From Branchiibius cervicis (GTDB lineage Bacteria > Actinomycetota > Actinomycetes > Actinomycetales > Dermatophilaceae), in NCBI RefSeq assembly GCF_042661605.1, contig NZ_JBHSWJ010000002.1, forward strand, positions 2,480,001 through 2,544,000: a stretch of 64,000 nucleotides of DNA. Direction: 5' to 3'. Under the pieces are notes generated by a model. The model worked only from the letters and a program-made list of their open reading frames with translations, did no database searches and was not told where the DNA came from. A program made the translations under genes and the position numbers. Below, piece by piece: positions 45,120-54,948 of the stretch; the first letter of the stretch is position 1; every line of letters starts with the position of its first letter.

Positions 45120-48100
45120 TCAATCGGTGTGCGAGCCCCCACCGTCGCCACCGAGCGCAGCGCCCGAAGAGCGACGAGCACCTGGGCCAGCGTCGGCGGC
45201 TCCTGCGAACGCGGCGGGAGCACCGCCACCGCCCGCGTGGCCCGCTCCACCCCGGCCTGGTGGGTGGTCGCCCACTGCTCGACGCGATCCGGTGCGGCAT
45301 CGGTGGACCGCAGCACGACCTCGACGAACGAGTCCAACACGCCGTACAGATCCTCACGAAGGGCGCTACGGGCCAGGGCGTCGGACAGGTCGTCACGGGG
45401 CAGTGCGGACACGGCGTGCAGCAGCCGGTCGATCTGCAGGCGCTCGGAGCAGGCGAAGTAGGTGCGGGCCACCTCGGCCGGGTCGACACCGGCTGCCTGC
45501 GAGCGCCGGGCGATGTCCAGCAGCGAGAAGGCGTCCAACAGCGCGGGGATCTCAGCGGCCAGATCCTCGGGGACGCCGCCCTGCTGCAATTGATCGGCGT
45601 TGGCAGCCCACCGGTCGTGCTCACTGCCCCGCAGGTAGTCCTGCACGCCGGGCCGCAATGCCGCGACGACCGGCCGGAACCGCTCGATCTCCTCGGCGAT
45701 GGATCCGTCGGCGGGTCGGTTGTGGATGAACCACCGGGTGGCCCGATCCAGCAGCCGGCGCACCTCCAGGTACATCCGCGTCTGAACGTCGGTCGGCACC
45801 TCGTTGTCAGTTGCTTCGATCCGCTCGAGCAAGTCGCGCATCCCGAAGACCTCGCGCACGATGACGAACGCCCGGGCGACCTGATCGGCCGTCGCACCCG
45901 TCTCCTCCTGGGCCCGGAAGACGAAGGTGATCCCGCCGCGGTTGACCAGGTCGTTCACGACGCAGGTCGTGATGATCTCCCGGCGCAGCGGGTGCGCCGC
46001 GATGGCCCGGTCGTAGCGCCGCATCGCTTCGGGGAAGTAGTTGCTCAGCGTCGCTTCGAACCACGGGTCGTCCGGCAGACTCGTCTGCAGCAGTTGACGT
46101 TTCGCGTCCAGCTTGGCGTAGGCCACCAGCACCGAGAACTCCGGTGAACACAGACCGTGACCGGCCCGGTCGCGTCGGTCGAGTGCTTCGTCCGAGGGCA
46201 GGAACTCCAACTCGCGGTCGAGTCCGGGCACCGACGCCATGAACCGGCGATGCACGGGCAGCATGGCGTGCTCCTGAGCCCGGGCGTTACCGAGCAGGAC
46301 GTTCTGCTCGTAGTTGTCGCGCAGCACCTGGTGGGCGATCTCGTCGGTCATCGAGGCCAGCAACTCATCGCGCTGGCCCAACTCCAACGAACCGTCGCGG
46401 ACCAGCCCGGCGGCGGCGATCTTGATGTTGACCTCGTGGTCTGAGGTGTCGACTCCGGCGGAGTTGTCGATGGCGTCGGTGTTCACCCGGACGCCGTTCT
46501 GCGCCGCCTCGATGCGAGCCAGCTGGCTCAGCCCGAGGTTGCCACCCTCGCCGATCACCTTGCAGCGCAACTGATCCGCGCTGATCCGCACGGCATCGTT
46601 GTTGCGGTCGCCGATCTGCGCATCGGTCTCCAGCGAGGACCGCACGTAGGTGCCGATACCGCCGTTCCACAGCAGGTCGACCGGCGCCCGCAGGATCGCG
46701 CGGATCAACTCGGTCGGCGTCAGGGCGGTGACGTCGTCGCTCAGGGCCAGCGCTCGGCGTACCTCGTCGGTGATCGGCACCGACTTGGCCGTCCGCGGGT
46801 AGACCCCACCACCGGCGGAGATCAGGTGGCGATCATAGGAATCCCAACTGGAGCGGGGCAGGTCGAACAGGCGCCGGCGCTCGGCGTACGACGTGGCCGC
46901 GTCCGGGTCCGGGTCGAGGAAGACGTGCCGGTGATCGAAGGCGGCCACCAGCCGCAGATGCTGCGACAGCAGCATGCCGTTGCCGAACACGTCGCCACTC
47001 ATGTCCCCGATGCCGGCGGCGGTGAACTCCTGCGTCTGGGTGTCGATCCCCATCTCGCGGAAGTGCCGCTTCACCGACTCCCATGCGCCGCGCGCGGTGA
47101 TGCCCATCGCCTTGTGGTCGTATCCGGCCGAGCCGCCGGAGGCGAACGCGTCGTCGAGCCAGAAGCCGTTCTCGCGGGCGATGTCGTTGGCGATGTCGGA
47201 GAACGTCGCGGTCCCCTTGTCGGCCGCCACGACCAGGTAGGTGTCGTCGTCGTCGTACCGCACGACGTCGCGGGGCGGGGCCACCGCGCCGTCGACCAGG
47301 TTGTCGGTCACCCCCAGCAGCGCCGCGATGAACTCCTGGTACGCCGCCACGCCTGCTGCGTTGAACGCGTCACGATCGCTGGGATCGGGCAGGTGACGGG
47401 CCACGAACCCGCCCTTCGCGCCGGTCGGCACGATCAGGGCGTTCTTGACCATCTGCGCCTTCACCAGACCCAGGATCTCGGTGCGGAAGTCGTCGCGCCG
47501 GTCGCTCCAGCGCAACCCGCCCCGCGCCACCTTGCCGAAGCGCAGGTGCACACCCTCCACGTCGGGGCCATGCACCCAGATCTCGAACATCGGGATCGGC
47601 TCGGGCAGGTCCGGCACCCGATGGCAGTCCAGCTTCAGCGCTACGACCCGCGACTCAGGACGGAAAGCATTGGTGCGCAACGTCGCTCGCATGACGTCGC
47701 GAATGGCGCGCACGATGCGGTCGTGGTCGAGGCTGGCGACATCGGCCAGCGCGGCATCGATCCGCTGCAAGGTCCGGTGCTGGTGACTCTCCCGCTCGTC
47801 GGGCTCGAGACGACGGGCCGGATCGAACCGCTGCTCGAAGAGTTCGGTGAGCAGTCCGGCCAGGTCGGGGTTGGCCAGCAGCGCATCCTGGATATAGCCG
47901 TAGCTGAGGGAGAACGCGGTCTGCCGTAGGTAGCGCCCCACCGTGCGCAACACGGCCACCTGTCGCCACGTCAGCCCCGCGGACAGCACCAGGCCGCCGA
48001 GCCGGTCACTGTCGGCCCGGCCGTGCCAGACCGCGGCGAACGCGTCCTCGAAGCGGGCCCGCACTGCCTTCACCCGATCCGGGTCGTCGCCGCCCCACGC

Positions 48101-49905
48101 GGTGGTGGACGCCGATCGCAGACCGAGGTCGTAGATCCAGACCGCCGAACCGTCCGGCAGCCGCATCGAGTAGGGCCGCTCGTCGGTGACCTCGATGCCG
48201 AAGTCGGTGAACATGCCCACGACGTCGGTCAGGATCAGCCGATCCCGGCGGAAGATCTTGAAGCGGCGCTCGCGCGGATCGCTACCGCCCTCCCGGTAGA
48301 GCGCGAACAGCGCCGGGTCCGGCCCGTCCAGCGCTTCGATGCGTTGCAGATCGGCCAGACCCTGCGCGGCCGAGAAGTCCTCCTTGTAGGCCTCCGGGAA
48401 AGCGTGCACGTAGTCGGCAGTGATCCGCGCCGCCGCCTCGTCGCCGTACTGACCGCGCACGAGACCGGAGAAGCGCTGCCCCCACGTCTGGACGCTGCGC
48501 AGCATCTCGTCATCGAAGTCCTGGTCGCTGATCGGCTCGGGTCGCTCGTCACCGAGCCAGACCACGAAATGCACGTACGCCAGATCCGCGTCGCCGAGCC
48601 GGATCTCGTACTCGATGTGCCGCGGGTGGTAGCTCTCGTGCAGCACCTTGGTCATCCGCAACCGCAACGTGGTGTCGTAGGCGTCCCGCGGCACGTAGAC
48701 CACGACCGAGACGAACCGGCCGAACTCGTCGTCCCGCCGCAGCACTCCGGCGCAGCGGCGTTCCTTCAACCGCGACACGACCTTCACCACGTGCACCAGA
48801 TGGTCGACATCGGCTTGCAGCACTTCGTCGCGCGGGTAGGTCTCCAGGGTTTCCAGCACGTCCCGCCCGTCGTGACTGTTGGCGGCGTAACCCGTTGCAG
48901 CGAGGACTTGTTCGACTTTGTCGCGGGCCACGGGCACCCGGCGTACCGTCTCGTTGTAGGCGCGAGCGGCGAATAACCCGATGAATCGGCGCTCGCCGAT
49001 GACCGCGCCGGCCTCATCGAAGACCCGGACCCCGATGTAGTCCAGATGCGACGAGCGGTGCACCGTCGACAACGCGTTGGCCTTGGTGATCGTCAGCAGC
49101 CGCGGGTCGTGTGCCGTGCGCGCCGCTTCAGGCGTGAGGGGCCGGAAGCTGTCCGGGTGGTCGTCGCGCAGGACGCCCAGGCCGCTGCCCTCGACCGGCG
49201 ACAGACCGTCCCGGCCGTCGCGTTCGGCCAACCGGTAGTCGCGGTACCCGATGAAGGTGAAGTTGTCGTCGGCGAGCCAGCGCAGCATCTCCACGCACTG
49301 CCGGATCTGGTCCTCCGTCACACGGTCGCCGACCTCGCCGGCGATGGATCCGGCCAGTTCCCAGCAACGTTCGCGCATCTGCGGCCAGTCCTCGACGGCG
49401 GCGTGCAGATCGGCCATGACCTGGGTCAGGACGTGCGCAAGCTTCTCGTCGTCGGCGGCGGAGCGCCCGCGGGCGAACTCGACGTGCAGCCAGGACTCCC
49501 GGATCGTGTCGCCCGTGGGCGGCTCGCCCGAGGCACCGGTAGCCGACTCCAGCGCGCCGCTGGCCGATCGACGTACGTCGAACCGGGGTGGACCAGCAAC
49601 CGCACCGAGCGTTGGGCGCGGCTGAGTGCCGCCAGCACGGTGTCGACGATGAACGGCGTGTCGTCGGTGACGATCTGGGCCACCACCAGCCCCCGGCCCC
49701 AACCGTCCTCGTCAGGGTGCGGGGTGAACACCGCGACATTGGCGGTGCCGGGAGAGCGCACGGCGGCGAGCGCCAGATGCGAGCGCACGATGCCGGAAAC
49801 GTCTGGCGGACTGAGGGTTTGGAAATCTTCGGCAGAAGTGTGCTCGAAGTAGCTGGACACCAGCTCGTCGGATTCGGACACGGTCGCGGAGTTCACCGCA
49901 GGCAT
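45120..49905 (-). CDS. gdh: Large NAD-specific glutamate dehydrogenase (two frameshifts)
   Basis: About 1595 residues after repair, the normal size of the GDH-180 class. It oxidatively deaminates glutamate to 2-oxoglutarate. The N-terminal half has ACT-like regulatory modules; the catalytic region contains KVARGGLRWSDRRDDFRTEILGLVKAQMVKNALIVPTGAKGGFV, with conserved Lys residues, and the dinucleotide-binding region includes IGEGGNLGLSQLARIE. The frame breaks at the G-run 49585-49588 (restored: LLVHPRFDVRRSASG) and at the C-run 45136-45140 (restored ending GGSHTD and TGA 45120-45122). Without repair the 3' end would run wrongly through pdtaS. The start ATG has a GAAGG upstream. Confidence 0.88.
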
Positions 49906-50012
49906 AGCACGCACCTTCGCACGCTCGATCTCGACCGACCTCGTTGTCGATCCGCTTCCACGATAGGCGTCAGCGGCTGCCACGGCACACCGGCCCCGCG
50001 TAGGCTGCCTGC

Positions 50013-50510
50013 GTGGCCAAACACATCGAGCACTCCTGGACCCTGCCCGCTGACCCCGCAGCCGTCTTCGCGATGTTGACCGACGAGTCGTTCCAGCGCG
50101 CGGCAAGAGATGCCGCAGCCGCCGTGACGGTCAGCGCTACGGTCGCCGAAGAAGGCCCGGACACCGTCCTGCACACGGTGCGCACCATGTCCACCGAGGG
50201 CGTCCCCTCGGCGTTCAAGTCGATGATCGGCGATCGGTTGGAAATCGTCATCGAGCAGCGGTGGGGTGCGGCGGCATCCGACGGTACGCGGACCGGAACC
50301 ATGCACCTGGAGGTCCGCGGCAAACCGGTCACCTTCGACGGGCCGTGTTCGCTCACACCGGGTGGCGAGGGTAGCCAGCTCACCGTCGCCGGAGACGTGC
50401 GGTGCACGCTCCCGCTGGTCGGCGGGCGCGTCGAATCAGTCGTCGCCCCGGCTTTGCTGCAGGGGTTCAAGGTCGAGGAACAACAGGGCCGCGTCTACCT
50501 GGGCCGCTAG
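50013..50510 (+). CDS. DUF2505 (polyketide cyclase-like) protein
   Basis: 165 residues of the SRPBCC/START-like fold: KHIEHSWTLPADPAAVFAMLTDESFQ at the start and VGGRVESVVAPALLQGFKVEEQQG near the end are DUF2505 landmarks. It probably binds a hydrophobic ligand; function unknown. GTG start. It ends 3 bp from the convergent DUF6912 gene. Confidence 0.82.
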   Translation: MAKHIEHSWTLPADPAAVFAMLTDESFQRAARDAAAAVTVSATVAEEGPDTVLHTVRTMSTEGVPSAFKSMIGDRLEIVIEQRWGAAASDGTRTGTMHLEVRGKPVTFDGPCSLTPGGEGSQLTVAGDVRCTLPLVGGRVESVVAPALLQGFKVEEQQGRVYLGR

Positions 50511-50513
50511 TCG

Positions 50514-50948
50514 TCAGCCGCCCAGTTCCTCGATGAGCGGTGCCAACTCGGTCACGTCGTACCAGGACAGGTCGAGGTCGGAGTCCGCGTCGCGCTGCCC
50601 CGGCGGGTCCAAGCGATGCAAGCTGGCGACCTGACGCAACAGGACCGGACCGGTGAAGCGCACGGCGGCCGGCGAGTCCGGCGGTTCGCTGTTTTCCATG
50701 GCGAGCGCGAGCTGCCCGCTGGGTAGGTCCACCGCGGCTACGACGTCGTCGCCGAGTGCGGTGGCGACAACGGCCGCTTCCTGGATCGCGGCGTACTCCA
50801 GTTCTTCCTCGTCCGGATTGCCGCCCACGGCGGAAGCCAGCGCCGGGGTCGGCGCGTACGCGATGAGCGCTCCCTCGAGGCGGTGCTGGTCGCGCAGAGC
50901 GATCAGGCGCTCGAGGCTCGTGGGCAGATAGACGCGTCCCGTGGTCAC
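50514..50948 (-). CDS. DUF6912 family protein
   Basis: 144 residues beginning GRVYLPTSLERLIALRDQH, with YAPTPALASAVGG, EELEYAAIQEAAVVATAL and VVAAVDLPSG, the pattern of an actinobacterial family usually encoded near DUF2505 and secA. Function unknown. It is the last gene of clear host composition before the lower-GC block, so the left island boundary lies just upstream of its GTG start. Confidence 0.7.
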   Translation of the reverse strand: MTTGRVYLPTSLERLIALRDQHRLEGALIAYAPTPALASAVGGNPDEEELEYAAIQEAAVVATALGDDVVAAVDLPSGQLALAMENSEPPDSPAAVRFTGPVLLRQVASLHRLDPPGQRDADSDLDLSWYDVTELAPLIEELGG

Positions 50949-51039
50949 GCGGTCATCGTGTCACGGCGGTCAACCGCGTCGCCCCCGCCCGCAAACATGT
51001 CCCACCCTGATTTACCAATCCAGCCTTATCCTCGTCGCC

Positions 51040-51339
51040 ATGGCGACAGCCCTCGATCACGCTCAACTCGGCGACCAAAAAGCAATCGTGGTGGTGTTCA
51101 AAGCGCTTGGCAACGAGTCGCGCCTACGCGTTCTTGAGCTGCTCGCATCAGGCCCCTTGACGATTCCGCAGCTACGCGCCAACCCGACGATTCCGGCGTC
51201 GGTCGAGCAGCATATTAGAACGCTGGAGGGGGCCGGACTAGTGGAACAGTTGCCCGGGGTGATTCCGAGGTCATGGCGAGTAGTTCCGGGTGCGCTCGAC
51301 CGCGCTGCGCTGGTGATCAGCGGTCTGGCAGTTGTGTAG
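51040..51339 (+). CDS. ArsR-like winged-helix regulator
   Basis: 99 residues. FKALGNESRLRVLELLASGPLTIPQLRANPTIPASVEQHIRTLEGAGLVEQL is a winged HTH of ArsR type; no metal-binding Cys pair is visible. It is the first gene of the island and points the same way as the methyltransferase operon, so it may control it (inference). ATG 51040 is the first start with good HTH spacing; the ribosome-binding site is weak. Confidence 0.65.
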   Translation: MATALDHAQLGDQKAIVVVFKALGNESRLRVLELLASGPLTIPQLRANPTIPASVEQHIRTLEGAGLVEQLPGVIPRSWRVVPGALDRAALVISGLAVV

Positions 51340-51624
51340 TCAGCTGGGTTTCCGGTTTTCAGTTCGACCGCCCATTCGAGGTCCCGCTAGTGGACCGTCA
51401 GGTCGGAGCCAGCGGCCCCGTACTCACAGGAGTAGGTATCACACGTGGTGCGTGAGCCTACCCGTCGGGGAGTAGGTCTCAGGCCGGCGACAGCGTCCAG
51501 CTAAGGTGCCGTATTGGTCGGCCCAAGGCTTCCTGCCCACCCAAACCCGGTGACTGAACTGTGAGGAATAGGCTGGCGCGAGGCCTGCGCCACACCCCAC
51601 ACCGTAGGTTCAAGGAGACTGTCC
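51340..51624 (+). promoter_or_regulatory. Leader/intergenic region upstream of the methyltransferase operon
   Basis: No gene is evident. It contains two near copies of GGAGTAGGT (about 51430 and 51469). The second takes part in an inverted repeat, GAGCCTACCC with GGAGTAGGTCTC (about 51455-51481). A short stem GGCGC...GCGCC follows near 51575-51595. These could be operators for the HTH protein or the operon promoter. Confidence 0.35.
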
Positions 51625-51888
51625 GTGCACCGAGATAGCTTTAGGCACATGGTGACTAGTGATCACACGTATGGGTCAGCGGCGGATAGAGCGGAACGAA
51701 GATTGTGCGCGCCCAGGCAGGATGCGGCCCCTACCCGGATCCAGTTGTCTGGTTGTGTAAGAGCGAACTCGACGACAATGGTTTCGGAACCGACGGGCCG
51801 GATCCGAAACAACAGAGAAGCGCCCGTTGGTGAGACAGCGGTGGCGTGTCGCGCTTTCCTCAATCTGCGCTCGCAGCAGGACGCCTGA
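51625..51888 (+). CDS. Possible small protein upstream of the methyltransferase
   Basis: An 87-residue frame starting GTG with AAGGAGA 5-7 bp upstream, and ending in TGATG so that its stop overlaps the methyltransferase ATG by one base. Those two signals suggest real translation. The sequence is basic and Ala/Arg/Thr-rich with two Cys (one in LSGCVRAN); no domain is recognised. It could equally be untranslated leader. Confidence 0.35.
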   Translation: MHRDSFRHMVTSDHTYGSAADRAERRLCAPRQDAAPTRIQLSGCVRANSTTMVSEPTGRIRNNREAPVGETAVACRAFLNLRSQQDA

Positions 51889-53066
51889 TGGCGCCACGGT
51901 CGCAGCGTTACGCTGCAGTCTCACTATTCTCTGGCTGTGGCGGAATGGACCTCGGCGCTGAGCAGTCCGGGCGCGCGCGAGTTGTGTGGGCAATTGATAA
52001 CGAGCATTGGGCTGTCGAGACCTACCGCAGCAATATCGGGACCCATATCGTCGAAGCCGACATCACGGTGACGAACGTGCCAGCGGTGCCCTGTGACATT
52101 CTGCTCGCTGGCCCTCCCTGCCAGGACTACTCAACTCTCTGGAACCACGACGGACTAATAACTGCACGAGGCAACCTGTTCAAGCAGGTTGCTCGGTACC
52201 TGGACGCATTGAGGCCCGCCGCCTTCGTACTCGAAAACGTCCCAGGGTTGTTGTCGGCGAACAAGGGGGTCGCCTGGACGCTGGTGCGTCACGCGCTCAA
52301 AGCGCCTACTAGCGTCGCCGCCAGCTCAGCCGGCGGCCCACGTCGGCCTGCAGTCCATTACGACGTGAGCGCTCAGGTCATTGACATGGCAGACCTGGGC
52401 GTGCCGCAGCACCGCGAGCGCCTGATCGTGATCGGCATCCGTCGCGACTTGGGCCAGCGACCACCGGTGATTCCCTCTCCGTACCTCGGCAATCCAATTA
52501 CTGTGGCAGAAGCACTAGACCGAAACCCGTTGACGGACAACGCTCCCAACCACGAGAAGGGCATGGACTCGCCGGACGTCATTGAGCGGCTCAAGCTGAT
52601 CAAGCCGGGCGAAAACTACGAGGCCATTCCTAAGGATCACCCGCTGGCCGTAAAAGGTCTCATCAGTCACGTCTATAGGCGACTTGACCCCGCCAAACCT
52701 TCCTACACCGTTATAGCCGGCGGTGGGGGTGGCACCCATGGTTATCACCACGTCGAGCCACGGAGGCTTACCAACCGGGAGAAGGCCCGCCTGCAGGGTT
52801 TTCCGGACGATTTTGTGTTTGAGCACGGCTGTGGCCCCGGTCGAGGCCGGGCCACGTCGCAATACCCGCGTGTGCGCCGGCAGATCGGGAATGCAGTGCC
52901 ACCACCGGCAGCCCAACTTATTGTGGGCGCAGTCGCTGAAGTCCTTGAGCGCGCTGACGTCCCCACGAGATCCGCCCGAGATCTGGCGGCAGCGCGACGC
53001 GGTCGGGGTACGCTCAGCGCCGTCTCATCGGAGCCGGAGCCGAAAACTAAGGTTGTGGGCCTGTGA
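51888..53066 (+). CDS. DNA (cytosine-5-)-methyltransferase
   Basis: 392 residues with all main m5C-MTase motifs: motif I AAVSLFSGCGGMDLGAEQSG (SAM binding), motif IV AGPPCQDYSTLW with the catalytic Cys, motif VI FVLENVPGLL, motif VIII PQHRERLIVIGIRRD, a target-recognition region from about 200 to 290, motif IX RRLTNREKARLQGFPDDF and motif X QIGNAVPPPAAQLIV. It should methylate cytosine in a short unknown sequence. The ATG follows the small ORF by TGATG overlap; its stop overlaps the next ATPase gene as GTGA. It provides the likely self-mark of the proposed defence system. No restriction endonuclease of classical type lies next to it. Confidence 0.92.
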   Translation: MAPRSQRYAAVSLFSGCGGMDLGAEQSGRARVVWAIDNEHWAVETYRSNIGTHIVEADITVTNVPAVPCDILLAGPPCQDYSTLWNHDGLITARGNLFKQVARYLDALRPAAFVLENVPGLLSANKGVAWTLVRHALKAPTSVAASSAGGPRRPAVHYDVSAQVIDMADLGVPQHRERLIVIGIRRDLGQRPPVIPSPYLGNPITVAEALDRNPLTDNAPNHEKGMDSPDVIERLKLIKPGENYEAIPKDHPLAVKGLISHVYRRLDPAKPSYTVIAGGGGGTHGYHHVEPRRLTNREKARLQGFPDDFVFEHGCGPGRGRATSQYPRVRRQIGNAVPPPAAQLIVGAVAEVLERADVPTRSARDLAAARRGRGTLSAVSSEPEPKTKVVGL

Positions 53067-54948
53067 ACGTTGTCTCCATGGAGGAGAGCACCGCGCCGGA
53101 CGAGTTGCCGGTTGTCACCGCGTTACGCAAGCTGTCGGTGTTCAGCGCCGACCAAGGGGGTGCCTACCGCGAGCACTTCGCTCAGGTTGCACATGCACTG
53201 GGCGACGACGTGGACACCAAGCTTCGCGCTTACGTATCCCGATGGGCGCAAAGCGGCAAACCCGGCACTGTAATCCTCACCGGGAACGCTGGCACCGGAA
53301 AGACCGCCGTCGCGGAAGCATACTGTCGCGCTATTGGCACCACCTTGCCCGAGCAGGACGCGTTGCAAACCGTGGCCCCCGACGGCGCGTTGTTAAAGAC
53401 TTGTCCGGGCTACCCGACGCCACCAGTCGCGCCGAGTGTTTGTCCGAAGCGCTGGACCGGGAGAGCCAACAGACTCTTGTATGCGCCAACGAAGGGGTCT
53501 TACGCGACGCGCTGGCTGATCGGCCTGACGCGACGGCGTCCAGTCTTCTTGAGGAGGCACTTCGTCAAGGCGCGTCCAGAGCCGACGGGCTGGTAATCGT
53601 TAACCTCAACCGTCAACGCCCCACCGGACCCCAGTTGTGGGGTCAGCTATTGGATTACGTCACACGCGACGAGTTGTGGCGCGGATGTGCAGACTGCCCC
53701 TTTGACCTCGGGGGTTGTCCGATGCGCGCCAACGCCCAGCAACTGCGTCGCTCCGAGGTGAGAGAACAGTTGCGCACTCTGGTGCGCCTCGGCACGGGAG
53801 AGGCTGTGCCGACGCTGCGCGAGGTTCTTGCGGTGCTGTCGTGGGCGATCGTGGGCGATCAAGACTGTGATTCGGTGAAAGACGCGTTTCGCGACCGAGG
53901 TGCATCAGCCCATCACGCTGTTCACGGCTACTTCAGCCGTGTCCTGGGAGGTGGGCTTCCGCCCGCCTATTCTGAGCGATCACCCCTTCTGACGGGCATG
54001 AGGCGCTCAGGGCTTGGTTTTGTTAGTGATCTGGAGACCGATGGATGGCTACGGGACACTAACGGGGCGCCCCTCGCTGTTCGAGTGTTGGCGGGCGACC
54101 CGGACGCCACCCGCCCTGACGAGAGTGAGCGAGACAAAAGGGGGCCACTAGCCGGGTCCATTTCGCCACTCGACCGGGTGTCAACCACCCAGGGCGAGAT
54201 GACGTTCTTCGCCCTTGGAGAGATGGTGAGCACCGACGAGGATCCCGAACGCGTTTCCGATGGGCTCACCGCCCTGGTTCGTGGCGACGGTAGCTCCGGC
54301 TCGGCCGCTGAGGTGCTCTGGAGGCAGCGCGTCTACTTCGAGGCGTCGGACGCGCTGGGTGGTTCCGACGAGACGGCTCGCCGTCTGCTCGATTTTGGCC
54401 ATGTGGTCGAGTTGCTCGCTCTTGCTGAAGTTGCGGCGCTGGACGGTGACACCATCTTGGCCGTTAGCGACCTGATCCGCGGTTTGAATTTCCTCGTAAC
54501 CGGGTTCGCCAGCCCAAGCGAGGGGCTCATCGTGCCCGACCCAGCCTGCTTGTTCGCTCGCGATCCCGGTTCCTTTCGCCCGGCGCGACCATCGCTAGTT
54601 CATAGCACAATTCGGCCCGACGAACTGCGGCTACAAGTACCGGACCGAGGTATGGTTCGCGAGATCCTCGACGTCGACGATGTAGACGTCGAGCTGGTGG
54701 TTTCTGGCCAGCAGGATCTTGTCCTTCGGATCACACCCCGAATGTATGAAGCCATCCGGGAAGCAGCCGACTTTCAGGGTCCCGTTGGCCAAGGGGTGGC
54801 CGAGATGAACGACCTTCGGGGCTTTTACGGACGGCTTGCTCAACACGTCACCAACGAAGCTGTGCTTCGGGTTGCTGACCCAGATTCCTCACCACCGGCG
54901 TTGGTGACGATAAACCTGCCACAGTTCGCTCCACGGGCGGGCCTGTAA
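53063..54948 (+). CDS. P-loop ATPase resembling DptF (one frameshift)
   Basis: About 628 residues after repair. Walker A is GNAGTGKT at residues 74-81 after a helical N-terminus. Next come SRAECLSEALD, LVCANEGVL, a Walker B-like GLVIVNLN, and a Cys cluster RGCADCPFDLGGCPMRAN (near 200) that could bind zinc. Size, P-loop position and the Cys cluster resemble DptF, the ATPase of the Dnd restriction module; the assignment is by overall resemblance from memory, not a search. The frame breaks at the C-run 53376-53380; one extra C joins VAP to RRRVVKDLSGLP. It overlaps the methyltransferase (GTGA) and the next gene (TAATG). Confidence 0.6.

Noticed and set aside
49585..49702. A GDH start at 49702 from the longest open frame
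   Set aside because: The first residues are out-of-frame sequence; a one-base repair links the frame to a much better start at 49905.
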